64,000 bases of DNA, from the NCBI GenBank assembly GCA_002347265.1, contig DDYB01000032.1:263121-327120 (forward strand), read 5' to 3'. Below, piece after piece: positions 47,540 through 56,707 of this stretch. A model generated the notes under the pieces. The model worked only from the letters and a program-made list of their open reading frames with translations, was not told the DNA's origin and searched no databases. Origin of the DNA: Desulfobacteraceae bacterium UBA2245 (GTDB lineage: Bacteria > Desulfobacterota > Desulfobacteria > Desulfobacterales > UBA2245). The stretch's first letter is position 1, and each line of letters opens with the position of its first letter. Position numbers and translations under genes: made by a program.

Positions 47540-48973
47540 ATGAATAAATCGATACTGGGGCTGGACATTCAGGAGAAAGCCGTATCGGCGGTCATCATCA
47601 AGAGCGGTCTGAAAGGTTCGTGGATTGATTTTGAGGCTAGCCTTCCCCTTCCTTCAAATCCTCCGGAAGCGGAAGGATTGGCCGGACGCCTGAAAGAGAT
47701 CTCCGCCGGTCTGGATCCGGCCGGATGCCTGTGCGCGGCGGGCTTTCCCTCGCATGAGGTTTTTTTTCGCAATCTTCGAGTTCCGTTCAAAGAAACCCGA
47801 AAGATTCGACAGATTCTGCCCTTTGAGCTGGAAGCCCATCTCCCCCTTCCGATCGATGAACTGGACATTGACTTTCATTCAGTCAAATCCGCCGATCATA
47901 ACCGGCTTATAGCCGCAGCCATCGAGAAATCCCGGCTTCAGTCCTTTCTGAAACCGATTCGAAATGCCGGGATTGAACCAGAAATTATTACTCCCCGGGC
48001 TTATGCAATGGTCCGGTGCCTGATGCATCTCGGGAACCTTCCCCAGAACTGTTTGATCCTGTGCACCGAGGCGGCTCATGGAGTTCTGGCCTTGATTTTC
48101 GGGGCACAGCTGGTGGTTCTGCGTTCATTTGCCTTGCCCATCGAATCGGATCGGACGGCGGCCATTCGCCGGAGCATCCTTCAGACCCTGAGCGCTTTTG
48201 AAGAAACAGCGGCCGAGGAGGCTGTCTGCGAAAAAATCTATTGGTGCGGGGGCGGTTCGGATTCGGGCGATAACCTGGTTCCGCTTTCCGATGCCATGGG
48301 CTGTCCGGTTGTCCGTGTGAATCTTTTTCAGGACATTGATCACGGACTGAGCCGGTCCCGGACCGGTCTCTGGCAAAGCCCGCAGATGGACTATGCCCTT
48401 GCCCTTGCCCTGACTGCGCATAATCGCTTTGAAGGAATAAGTTTTCGAAGAAACTCCCTGAAAAAACGCTGGGCTGAACACAAAAACTCCCTGATTCAGA
48501 CCGGCGTTCTGGCGGGCGTGGTGTTGCTGCTCGCCGGCATTAATATTTTCACGGACCTCCATGGCCTGGAAAAAAGGATGACCCTGCTCGACAGCCGCAT
48601 CCATGCCCAGTTTGCGTCAACTTTTCCCGAGGTGACCCGGGTCGTGGATCCCCTTCAGCAGATGCAGCAGAAGATCAATGAGATTCGAAGCCGGTATGCC
48701 GTACCGCAATCCGGCGAAAACCCGGTCCGGCACCTGGATATGCTCAATGAAATCAGCACCCGGATTCCTTTATCCGCGGATGTGGAATTGACCAGTTTCG
48801 TGTCCGGAAGCGACGGTGTGGTTGTTTCCGGAAATACCGATACCTTCAACGCGGTGGATGAAATCAAGAACCGTCTGGAAAAGGGAGAGCTCTTCAAAAC
48901 CGTGACCATCACCGCAGCCAACATGGATCGCACCAGCAACCGGGTTCAGTTCAAGCTGAAACTGCAATTTTAA
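47540..48973 (+). CDS. gspL: T2SS inner-membrane protein GspL (PilM/PilN-like)
   Basis: 477 residues. The actin-like cytoplasmic part is at 1-310 (ILGLDIQEKAVSAVIIKSG, then IRQILPFELEAHLPLPIDELDIDF). One membrane helix follows at about 320-340 (VLAGVVLLLAGINIFTDL), then a coiled coil and a periplasmic ferredoxin-like domain (LTSFVSGSDGVVVSGNTDTF). It recruits GspE to the membrane and binds GspM. Confidence 0.88.
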   Translation: MNKSILGLDIQEKAVSAVIIKSGLKGSWIDFEASLPLPSNPPEAEGLAGRLKEISAGLDPAGCLCAAGFPSHEVFFRNLRVPFKETRKIRQILPFELEAHLPLPIDELDIDFHSVKSADHNRLIAAAIEKSRLQSFLKPIRNAGIEPEIITPRAYAMVRCLMHLGNLPQNCLILCTEAAHGVLALIFGAQLVVLRSFALPIESDRTAAIRRSILQTLSAFEETAAEEAVCEKIYWCGGGSDSGDNLVPLSDAMGCPVVRVNLFQDIDHGLSRSRTGLWQSPQMDYALALALTAHNRFEGISFRRNSLKKRWAEHKNSLIQTGVLAGVVLLLAGINIFTDLHGLEKRMTLLDSRIHAQFASTFPEVTRVVDPLQQMQQKINEIRSRYAVPQSGENPVRHLDMLNEISTRIPLSADVELTSFVSGSDGVVVSGNTDTFNAVDEIKNRLEKGELFKTVTITAANMDRTSNRVQFKLKLQF

Positions 48974-48985
48974 GGAACGCGACGC

Positions 48986-49513
48986 ATGGCGAGAAAACTC
49001 AACCGGCGGGAAAAAATGATCGTTTATGCGGCAGCCGGATTTCTCGGCCTGTTTCTCATCGTTCAGTTCGGAATCTTTCCTTTGGCGGAGAAACGTTCCC
49101 GGCTGATGCGGGGCGTTGAAGTCAAGGCCGCCGTTCTTGAGCAGATCACGGCGTTGAGGGCCGAGTACCAGGCCATGCGCAGCCAGGGAGATCTGGCCCT
49201 TGAACGCTACGAGAACAGAAGCCCGGATTTTACCCTGTTTTCCTTCATGGATCAGCTGGCTGGAGAAACCCGCATTAAGGATCATATTGCGTACATGAAG
49301 CCCGCAAAGACCGAACAGAAGGACAGCCCCTACAAGCTTTCCCAAGTGGAGATGAAGCTGCAGGACATCACCCTCAAGCAGCTGGCGACCTATCTGTTTC
49401 GAATTGAGGCTTCCGATCAGATGGTTTCGGTCAAACGGATGTCGATTACCAAAAAAGGAAAAAATGAAAAATCGGTGGATTGGGTTCTTCAGGTGGAAAC
49501 CCTGGAACTCTGA
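48986..49513 (+). CDS. gspM: T2SS assembly protein GspM
   Basis: 175 residues: a basic cytoplasmic start (RKLNRREKMIVYAAAGFLGLFLIV), one membrane helix, and a periplasmic ferredoxin-like domain after a coiled coil (LMRGVEVKAAVLEQITALRAEY). It partners GspL. It follows gspL by 12 bases and precedes gspN, which begins about 48 bases after its stop. Confidence 0.86.
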   Translation: MARKLNRREKMIVYAAAGFLGLFLIVQFGIFPLAEKRSRLMRGVEVKAAVLEQITALRAEYQAMRSQGDLALERYENRSPDFTLFSFMDQLAGETRIKDHIAYMKPAKTEQKDSPYKLSQVEMKLQDITLKQLATYLFRIEASDQMVSVKRMSITKKGKNEKSVDWVLQVETLEL

Positions 49514-49560
49514 TCCGGACATGTTGCTTTCCGTGCCGGGAGGGCGGATCTGAAGGAATG

Positions 49561-50412
49561 ATGAAACCCATGCATCGACGGCTCTTGTGGAGCCTTTATA
49601 TTCTGTCCGCCGCTGTTTTTTTTGCGTATCGTCTGTTTCCGTCGGAGGCCGTCGGCAGTTACATAGAAACACGCGTCAATCGGCTGTGTACGCAATCTCG
49701 AGTGGTGTTGTCCGAAGCACGACTCCGATTTCCCCTGAGCATCGTTTTTGAATCCGCCCGGCTGAACCATCGGGAAGTGATTGTGCTGGATGCGGCGGAT
49801 CTGAGAATCGGAGTGGGAATCTTATCGGCGTTTACAGGCCGTTTTCCTTTTTCAGCCCGGGTCTTTGACGGACTTGTTTCCGGTCGAATCGGTCTGGGAA
49901 AAGACGGACCCTTGGTCGAAGGAACGCTTTCCGGGCTTCAGATCTCCAGGGTGTCCGCGGTGGAAAGATTGATGTCGCACAAACTGTCCGGACAGGTCGA
50001 CGGCACATTTTCCTATCACGGGGGAGGTCCGGACAAAAGGAAGGGAGAGGCATCGCTCAAGGCGATTGATGCTGCCATAGCGCTTCAGCCGCCGCTTTTT
50101 GATCTGGATCTTATCAGCTTTCACAGCCTTGAAGCGGATCTGACGGTCAGCGGCGCAAAGCTGGCGATCGCCCGGTGCGATTTGAAGGGAAGCGATCTGG
50201 ATGCCCGATTCAGTGGAACGATTTTTATGAAAAATCCGATTGGAACCAGCGACATCAAGGTTTCCGGAACCCTTCAGCCGCATCCGGTTTTTCTGTCAAA
50301 GGTCGGACAGGTTCTGCCGTTGCAGCTGCTGAGCAATCAAAGAACCGGGAAAAATGGAATTCCGATTCGTTTTTACAATACACTGGAAATGCCCCGGTTT
50401 TCATTCCGGTAG
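49561..50412 (+). CDS. gspN: T2SS protein GspN (deltaproteobacterial/Leptospira type)
   Basis: 283 residues. One N-terminal membrane helix (LLWSLYILSAAVFFAYRLF) is followed by a beta-rich periplasmic domain with repeated SARVFDGLVSG and LSGLQIS patterns, as in GspN/AsmA-like proteins. It sits between gspM and gspC, as in other T2SS operons of this group. Several in-frame Met codons (49558, 49561, 49570) leave the exact start open. Confidence 0.78.
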   Translation: MKPMHRRLLWSLYILSAAVFFAYRLFPSEAVGSYIETRVNRLCTQSRVVLSEARLRFPLSIVFESARLNHREVIVLDAADLRIGVGILSAFTGRFPFSARVFDGLVSGRIGLGKDGPLVEGTLSGLQISRVSAVERLMSHKLSGQVDGTFSYHGGGPDKRKGEASLKAIDAAIALQPPLFDLDLISFHSLEADLTVSGAKLAIARCDLKGSDLDARFSGTIFMKNPIGTSDIKVSGTLQPHPVFLSKVGQVLPLQLLSNQRTGKNGIPIRFYNTLEMPRFSFR

Positions 50413-50442
50413 CAGTATCGGAAACAAGTCACGGACAGGCCG

Positions 50443-51294
50443 ATGGTCATAAAACGATATTTTACGCTGATCAATATTCTGCTGGTTACCGGGATCATCT
50501 ATCTGGGCATCAGTGGAGTTTACAAGATGATGACCGTGCGAATGACGGATCCGGACGCCGGCGCGCCCGAACGCCCGCAGTCGAACCAGGCGGCCCGCGA
50601 TGGAGACAGAATTTCGATGGACCGGTATGAAACCATCGTTTCCCGGAACCTTTTTCAGACAGAGGCCGATTCCAAGCCGGAAACCAGATCCGTTGACCTC
50701 GAAGCGCTCAAACAGACGGAGTTGAACCTGAGGCTCTGGGGAACGGTGGCCGGCAGCGGTCAGCGTGCTTATGCCGTGATCGAGGACCGCGCCAAAAAGA
50801 CCCAGGACCTTTACAGGGCGGGCGACAACATTCAGGGTGCCGAGATCCGGATGATATTCAGGGAAAAGGTCGTCCTGAATGTCAATGGACGGGACGAGGT
50901 TCTGCAGATGGAAGAACGGAGCGGTGCGGAACCCGGACGGCCGGCGGTAGCGTCGAAAATCCCGCCGGAGAGTCCGGAAAGCGTCAGTGTGCCGCGAGAA
51001 CGTGTTGATGATGCTACGGGAAATATCAACGAGTTGATGAAACAGGCCAGAATCCGGCCCCATTTTCAGGACGGCAAGCCCGCCGGCCTGGTCATCACCC
51101 GCATTCAGGACAACTCGATTTTCAGCGACATGGGCCTGGAGAACGGAGATGTGATTGTCGGCGTGGACGGAAACCCGATTCAATCGGTAGATGATGCCTT
51201 GCAGCTGTACCAGGGGATGAAGGAGTCCTCCGGGGTCAAGCTTCAGATTGTGCGTCAGGGGCAGGAACAGGCGATTGAATACCGGATTCAGTAA
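50443..51294 (+). CDS. gspC: T2SS protein GspC with PDZ domain
   Basis: 283 residues. A membrane helix (FTLINILLVTGIIYLGISGVY) is followed by the HR domain (LNLRLWGTVAGSGQRAYAVIED...KTQDLYRAGDNIQGAEIRMIFREKVVLN) and a C-terminal PDZ domain at about 200-283 (GLVITRIQDNSIFSDMGLENGDVIVGVDGNPI). It connects the inner platform to the secretin and helps recognise cargo. Confidence 0.92.
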   Translation: MVIKRYFTLINILLVTGIIYLGISGVYKMMTVRMTDPDAGAPERPQSNQAARDGDRISMDRYETIVSRNLFQTEADSKPETRSVDLEALKQTELNLRLWGTVAGSGQRAYAVIEDRAKKTQDLYRAGDNIQGAEIRMIFREKVVLNVNGRDEVLQMEERSGAEPGRPAVASKIPPESPESVSVPRERVDDATGNINELMKQARIRPHFQDGKPAGLVITRIQDNSIFSDMGLENGDVIVGVDGNPIQSVDDALQLYQGMKESSGVKLQIVRQGQEQAIEYRIQ

Positions 51295-51352
51295 AGCGGG
51301 CGGATGCGATTATCCAAGAAACAGGAACACAGGTGATAAATTGAGGCAAATC

Positions 51353-53377
51353 ATGAGACATTTGGATATGGGGTGGATGGTGCGGACGGCTGCATTTCTG
51401 TGTTTCTGCCTGATCACGACAGTTTCCTGGGCACAGCCTTCCAGTGTTTTACCTCCGAATTCCGACAAAACGCCTGCAGCCTCTGAACGCTTTGTTTCCA
51501 TTGACTTTAACGATGTGGATTTCATGGTCTTCATCAAGTTCATCAGCGAGCTGACCGGAAAAAATTTTGTCGTGGATCAGCGGATCAAGGGCAAGGTCAC
51601 GATTATTTCGCCTACCCGGATTTCGGTCGAGGAGGCATACAAGGTTTTTGAGTCCGTTCTTGAGGTGAACGGATATGCAACGGTTCCTGCCGGCGAGGTG
51701 ATCAAGATCGTCCCGTCCCCCGACGCCCGGGCCATGAACATCGAAACCCGGCTGCACCAGGAGCTGACGTCTCCGGAAGACAAGGTGGTCACCCAGCTGA
51801 TCCCCCTCAAATTTGCCGATGCCGAAGAAATCAAAAAGCTCATGGCGCCGCTGATTTCCAAAAACAGTGTCATGCTGGCCTATACTCCAAGCAATCTTCT
51901 GATCATCACGGATGTCCACTCCAACATTCAGCGTCTGATGCGCATACTGAAAACCATTGACATAGAAGGCAGCGGCCTCCAGCTTTCCATCGTTCCGCTC
52001 AAATACGCCGATGCGGTGAATTTTGTCAATCTGCTCCGGTCGATCTTCGAGGATGCCAAGGGCGGACCCCGGACCAAAACCAATCCGGAGGACACGATCC
52101 GGTTTGAAGCGGACGAACGCACCAATACCTTGGTGATTCTGGCCACCGAGGATAAAACCCTGAAGATCAAGGACCTGATTGCCACGCTGGACAAGGAGAT
52201 TCCCCGCGGAAGCGAAAGGATCCGTGTGTATTATCTTGAAAACGCTAATGCAGAGGATCTGGCCAAGGTGCTTCAGGAGATTCCCTCCAAACAGCAGGAA
52301 AGCGGTGAGCCGGGCGCCAAAAACATGCCGGTGGTGTCCGAGAAATCTCGCATCACCGCGGACAAGGCCACCAACAGTCTGATCATCATGGCCGACAAGG
52401 AAGACTATCAGGTCTTCGAAGACATCATCAAAAAGCTGGATATCCCCCGCGCCATGGTCTATATCGAAAGTCTGATCATGGAAGTCAACGTGGATAAGGA
52501 TTTCCGCCTTGGAACCGAATGGGTGGTGGGCGATGATACGACCTTTAACGATCGAGACGCGGTTTACGGCGGCGGATTCAGCGGCGGCGCTTCCGGCGGC
52601 GATGAGGGGTACCAGAATCTGTCAACCGAAACCGTGATTGGATCGACAACGATAAAAAAGGGCGTACCGCTTCCCCCCGGTTTTTCCATGGGCATCTTCG
52701 GAGAGGCGCTGTCTATCGGCGGCATCTCATTTCCCAGCATCGGGGCGGTGATTCAGGCTTACAAGAAGGACAAGGATGTCCACATTCTGTCCACGCCGCA
52801 GGTGCTGACCACAGACAACCAGGAGGCCAAGATCACGGTCGGCAAAAACGTGCCGTTTCAAACCCGCACCTCAACCACGGACAACGACACCTACAACTCT
52901 TTTGAATACAAGGATGTCGGAAAAACGCTGATCATCACTCCCCAGATCACCAGGGACCGGATGGTGCGGCTGAACATCTCCCTGGAAGTAACGGACCTGG
53001 AGTCCACCACGGACTACCGGCCAACCACGCTCAAGCGCACCGTGGACACTACGGTGATCGTCCGAGACGGCAATACCGTGGTCATCGGCGGGCTGATCGA
53101 CGACAACATCACCAATACCGAATACCGGGTTCCCTGCCTCGGGGATGTGCCGCTGGTCGGATATCTTTTTAAATCCGTGGCCAGGGGCAACTCCAAAACC
53201 AATCTCTTTGTATTTCTCACACCCAGGGTGATCGAGAGCCCGGCCGAAGCCGAGGCTGTCTATCAGGATAAAAAGGCCCATTACGACACGGTGCGCGAAA
53301 ACAACATCAAGCTTTATTCGAAACCATCGACCCCTGAGAATCAACCCGGAGTCGAAATCATTGAAGAGCAGAAATGA
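51353..53377 (+). CDS. gspD: T2SS secretin GspD
   Basis: 674 residues. The signal peptide ends near SWAQP. N0 and N1-N3 domains follow (VSIDFNDVDFMVFIKFISELTGKNFVVD; VTQLIPLKFADAEEIKKLMAPL; LSIVPLKYADAVNFVNLLRSIF). The secretin core ends with VPLVGYLFKSVARGNSKTNLFVFLTPRVI. It forms the outer-membrane channel of about 15 subunits. The start at 51353 follows a GAGG site; in-frame upstream Met codons lie within gspC. Confidence 0.94.
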   Translation: MRHLDMGWMVRTAAFLCFCLITTVSWAQPSSVLPPNSDKTPAASERFVSIDFNDVDFMVFIKFISELTGKNFVVDQRIKGKVTIISPTRISVEEAYKVFESVLEVNGYATVPAGEVIKIVPSPDARAMNIETRLHQELTSPEDKVVTQLIPLKFADAEEIKKLMAPLISKNSVMLAYTPSNLLIITDVHSNIQRLMRILKTIDIEGSGLQLSIVPLKYADAVNFVNLLRSIFEDAKGGPRTKTNPEDTIRFEADERTNTLVILATEDKTLKIKDLIATLDKEIPRGSERIRVYYLENANAEDLAKVLQEIPSKQQESGEPGAKNMPVVSEKSRITADKATNSLIIMADKEDYQVFEDIIKKLDIPRAMVYIESLIMEVNVDKDFRLGTEWVVGDDTTFNDRDAVYGGGFSGGASGGDEGYQNLSTETVIGSTTIKKGVPLPPGFSMGIFGEALSIGGISFPSIGAVIQAYKKDKDVHILSTPQVLTTDNQEAKITVGKNVPFQTRTSTTDNDTYNSFEYKDVGKTLIITPQITRDRMVRLNISLEVTDLESTTDYRPTTLKRTVDTTVIVRDGNTVVIGGLIDDNITNTEYRVPCLGDVPLVGYLFKSVARGNSKTNLFVFLTPRVIESPAEAEAVYQDKKAHYDTVRENNIKLYSKPSTPENQPGVEIIEEQK

Positions 53378-53387
53378 CGGCCGTCTT

Positions 53388-55103
53388 ATGAGAATGCATC
53401 CGTCCATGTCTTTAAAAGAGGCGCTGAATATTTCCGATGCCGATTACGCGGATGTGCTCAAGACCTGTACAGAAAAGGACATGGATCTGGGCGAGGCACT
53501 GCTTCAGAAAAAGCTGGTTGACGAGGATCTTCTGCTTCAGGCCTACGCCAGGGTGTATGACATGGATTTCCAGCGGATGCTGCCGGTTCCCGAGGTCGAC
53601 GAGCGGATGCTTCAGGTTCCGTCGTGGTTTCTGAAGAAGTATCTGATGGCGCCTTTCCGGCAGGAAACGGCGGAAGGCGCCGTGTCCGGCGGAAAAACCG
53701 TTTATACCATTGCGGTGAATCATCCCAGCCGGTTTCAGGCCCTGGATGATCTGCTCCGGTTGCTGGGCGCCGAGGACTTCCGGGTGATGCTTTCGACCCG
53801 GGAATCGATTCTGGGAATGATCAACCTGATTTACGAAGGCAGGCGGGATTCCGCGGAAAAGCTGGTGCAGGACATGGAAGAAAGCGACTCCATGATTCTG
53901 GGCGAGATTCAGGATACGGCCGATCTTCTCGACGATACCAGCGATGCGCCGATTATCAGACTGGTCAACCACGTGCTCACACAATCCATCAAGGCCCGGG
54001 CCAGCGATATTCATATCGAGACCTATCAGGACAGCTTCAAGATCCGGTACCGCGTGGACGGCATTCTTTATGATCTGCTCACCCCGCCCAGGTGGATTCA
54101 GCCGGCCCTGATCTCCCGAATCAAGGTCATGGCCAAGATGAACATCGCCGAAAAGCGTCTTCCCCAGGACGGCCGCCTGAACGTGCGCATGGGAGACCAG
54201 GACATCGATGTACGCGTCTCAACCCTTCCCACCACCTTTGGAGAGCGGGTGGTCCTGAGGCTTCTCAATAAATCCGGTTCAATCCTTTCCCTTTCCGAAC
54301 TTGGGCTGGAGCCTGAAAGACTGACGCTTTTCAAAGAACTGGTTTCTTCCGCCAACGGGATCATTCTGGTCACCGGGCCCACGGGAAGCGGCAAGACCAC
54401 GAGCCTGTACGCGATTCTGTCCTCCATCAACACCCCGGACATCAATATCATCACCATCGAGGATCCGGTGGAATACCAGCTCAAGGGCATCAGCCAGATT
54501 CAGGTAAACCCCAAGATCGATCTGACCTTTGCCAGGGGCCTTCGATCCATCGTGCGCCAGGACCCGGACGTGATTCTGGTCGGTGAGATACGGGATCTGG
54601 AAACCGCCGAGATCGCCGTGCAGTCGGCTCTGACCGGCCACCTGGTTTTTTCCACCCTGCACACCAACGATTCGGCCAGCGCCATTACGCGCCTGGTGGA
54701 CATCGGCGTGGAGCCGTTCCTGATCTCCTCGTCGGTGATCGCCGTAATCGCCCAGCGGCTTGTTCGCGTGCTGTGTCCGGAATGCAAACAGGCCTATGTT
54801 CCGGACGCCGCGGCCCTGAAGACCATCGACATGCAACCCGGTCAGGTTCAGGATGCCGTTGTCTACCGGGCCAGGGGGTGCGAAAAATGTTTTCACACCG
54901 GATACCGGGGCCGTCTTGCCATCTTTGAAATCATGGTGATGACCGACAGCTTGAAGAGCCTGATTCTCAAGACCTTTGATTCAAACCGCATCAAGAGCGA
55001 GGCCGTTGCTCAGAACATGATCACGCTGCGCCAGGACGGAATACAGAAGGTTTTAAGCGGTCTGACCACTATTGAAGAGATATTGCGGGTCACCCAGAGA
55101 TAA
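53388..55103 (+). CDS. gspE: T2SS ATPase GspE
   Basis: 571 residues. An N-terminal GspE domain (LKEALNISDADYADVL, LLQKKLVDEDLLLQAYARVYDM) precedes the ATPase core. The Walker A GPTGSGKTTSLYAIL is near residue 335, followed by the Asp box ITIEDPVEYQ and Walker B DPDVILVGEIRD, then the zinc motif CPECKQAY and GCEKCFHTGYRGR. It drives pseudopilus assembly. gspF, which normally follows, is not here. Confidence 0.94.
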   Translation: MRMHPSMSLKEALNISDADYADVLKTCTEKDMDLGEALLQKKLVDEDLLLQAYARVYDMDFQRMLPVPEVDERMLQVPSWFLKKYLMAPFRQETAEGAVSGGKTVYTIAVNHPSRFQALDDLLRLLGAEDFRVMLSTRESILGMINLIYEGRRDSAEKLVQDMEESDSMILGEIQDTADLLDDTSDAPIIRLVNHVLTQSIKARASDIHIETYQDSFKIRYRVDGILYDLLTPPRWIQPALISRIKVMAKMNIAEKRLPQDGRLNVRMGDQDIDVRVSTLPTTFGERVVLRLLNKSGSILSLSELGLEPERLTLFKELVSSANGIILVTGPTGSGKTTSLYAILSSINTPDINIITIEDPVEYQLKGISQIQVNPKIDLTFARGLRSIVRQDPDVILVGEIRDLETAEIAVQSALTGHLVFSTLHTNDSASAITRLVDIGVEPFLISSSVIAVIAQRLVRVLCPECKQAYVPDAAALKTIDMQPGQVQDAVVYRARGCEKCFHTGYRGRLAIFEIMVMTDSLKSLILKTFDSNRIKSEAVAQNMITLRQDGIQKVLSGLTTIEEILRVTQR

Positions 55104-55199
55104 GCATGTTCATTCGTCTTCTGGATAAGCCGTGCGCAAAGAACCCCTGAAAACGAATCCCCGCATTCGACAATTCAATGGCATCTTCCTGCCGACTGC

Positions 55200-55218
55200 A
55201 CCGGAATTGCCGGTTTTT
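55200..55218 (+). terminator. weak terminator-like hairpin after gspE
   Basis: ACCGG (55200-55204) pairs with CCGGT (55210-55214) around AATTG, followed by TTTT. It lies 97 bases after gspE in a 275-base gap that holds no other recognisable element. The stem is short, so its activity is uncertain. Confidence 0.4.
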
Positions 55219-55378
55219 CATTTGAAAACATGGCCGGATAACCCCCGCAGGATTTTAGAAGCAATCCGATTTGTTTTCAGCATCGTTTTCTGGTAGGAAG
55301 CAATGGAATAAAAGATTTCGCGAGAAAATCCATTCGGGCGTCTGAAATTGAATCAGTTTGAGGAATAGTACCTGATTT

Positions 55379-55756
55379 ATGAACCTGAGACGGTATTGGC
55401 TCATCGGCGTGACGGCGTTATTCTTCATGGGCTGTGCGGTTTCCCGGAACCCCGCCGCAGTGGATACGGCCCCAAGCGCCTGGAGCGCGGCGCCGGTAAG
55501 GTTTTTCCAGAAATACCTTTCCGGGGCCGATGGGGATCGGTGCTCCATGAACCCGAGCTGTTCGGCCTACTGCGTGGAAGCGATCGAAAAGCACGGTTCC
55601 GTTGCGGGCTGGATCATGTGCTGCGACCGGCTGATGCGCTGCGGCCGCGACGAGGTCGCCATCGCCCCTTCGATATGGATCAACGGCGAAAAACGCTGTC
55701 ATGATCCGGTCAGCGCCAATGATTTCTGGTGGGAAGATTCTCATGAACTCAAATAA
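55379..55756 (+). CDS. YidD-like Cys-rich lipoprotein
   Basis: 125 residues. The N-terminus has a lipobox-like FFMGC, unlike typical YidD. The middle is clearly YidD (FFQKYLSGADGDRCSMNPSCSAYCVEAIEKHGSVAGWIMCCDRLMRCGRDE), the family that helps membrane-protein insertion. It has nine Cys in all, more than usual, and a C-terminal extension with a short Trp motif (NDFWWED). Its gene overlaps the next one by 14 bases. A membrane or lipid-anchored variant of YidD is the likeliest reading. Confidence 0.75.
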   Translation: MNLRRYWLIGVTALFFMGCAVSRNPAAVDTAPSAWSAAPVRFFQKYLSGADGDRCSMNPSCSAYCVEAIEKHGSVAGWIMCCDRLMRCGRDEVAIAPSIWINGEKRCHDPVSANDFWWEDSHELK

Positions 55757-56672
55757 AACAAAAGCCCTGTTGATTGCTGTCGGCATGGTTGCGCTCCTTG
55801 AAATCCTGGGCCCGCCGGCTTTTTCTCAGACCCTTCAGATCGATGCGGACCGGCAGTATTCCTTCGCCGAATTACTTTTTTCCAAGCAGGAGTACCCATC
55901 GGCGGTTTTCGAATATCAGCGGTTTATCCATTTTTTTGAAAATGACCCGCGGGTGGAAAAGGCCATGTTTCGAATCGGCGAGTCCCATTTTCAGGCCGGC
56001 TGTCCGGATGAGGCGATCCAGTCTTTTTCAGAACTGATCAACCGGTTTCCGAATACGGCGCTTGCCGTGGACGCCTTTTTCCAGATCAGCCGGTGTCATA
56101 TGCAGCGACGTGATCCGGTATCCGCCGAGGCCGTGATGCACAACCTGATCTCGATTTCCGATGATCCGGCCGTAATCGACCGGGCCCATCACCGCCTGGG
56201 ATGGATTCAGATCGAAAACGGACAGTGGGACAAGGCGAAATCTTATTTTGACCGGATCAGTCCGGAAAACAGGGCATTGTACCGGCTGGACGACCTGGGC
56301 CGGGAACTTGCGCGCGCGGATGCTCTTGAAATGAAAGATCCGACGACCGCCGGGGTTCTATCGGTGGTTCCCGGCGGCGGGTTTCTGTATTGCGAGCGAT
56401 ACCGGGACGCACTGGTGGCGTTTTTGCTCAACGGCGCCCTGATCTGGGCAGCGGTGGATTCCTTTGACAACGAGCAATACGCCCTGGGCGCAGTGATCAG
56501 TTTTGTGGAATTCGGATTTTACGCCGGAAACATCCACGGCTCGGTTTCTGCGGCCCATAAATACAACCGCGCAAAGGCTCGCGGGTTTATTCAGGAACTG
56601 AAACAAAACGCCCGGATTCAGGTTTCCGCAAAAGACGCCGGTCTGGGACTTTCTTTTCGCTGTGTTTTTTAA
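55743..56672 (+). CDS. periplasmic TPR protein with a C-terminal hydrophobic domain
   Basis: 309 residues. The signal peptide ends near AFSQT. TPR-like helices fill the first half (YSFAELLFSKQEYPSAVFEYQRFIHFF, AMFRIGESHFQAGCPDEAIQSFSELINRF, HRLGWIQIENGQWDKAKSYFDRI). Residues 205-285 contain a GGG-rich hydrophobic piece (SVVPGGGFLYCERYRDALVAFLLNGALI and a second segment), resembling DUF5683. It is paired with the YidD-like gene by overlap. The function is unknown. Confidence 0.75.
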   Translation: MNSNKTKALLIAVGMVALLEILGPPAFSQTLQIDADRQYSFAELLFSKQEYPSAVFEYQRFIHFFENDPRVEKAMFRIGESHFQAGCPDEAIQSFSELINRFPNTALAVDAFFQISRCHMQRRDPVSAEAVMHNLISISDDPAVIDRAHHRLGWIQIENGQWDKAKSYFDRISPENRALYRLDDLGRELARADALEMKDPTTAGVLSVVPGGGFLYCERYRDALVAFLLNGALIWAAVDSFDNEQYALGAVISFVEFGFYAGNIHGSVSAAHKYNRAKARGFIQELKQNARIQVSAKDAGLGLSFRCVF

Positions 56673-56707
56673 ATTTGTGTGTACAGGCGATGAACAACAG
56701 GAATCCC

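Noticed and set aside
55104..55378. A gspF remnant after gspE
   Set aside because: No frame there gives hydrophobic helices or GspF motifs.
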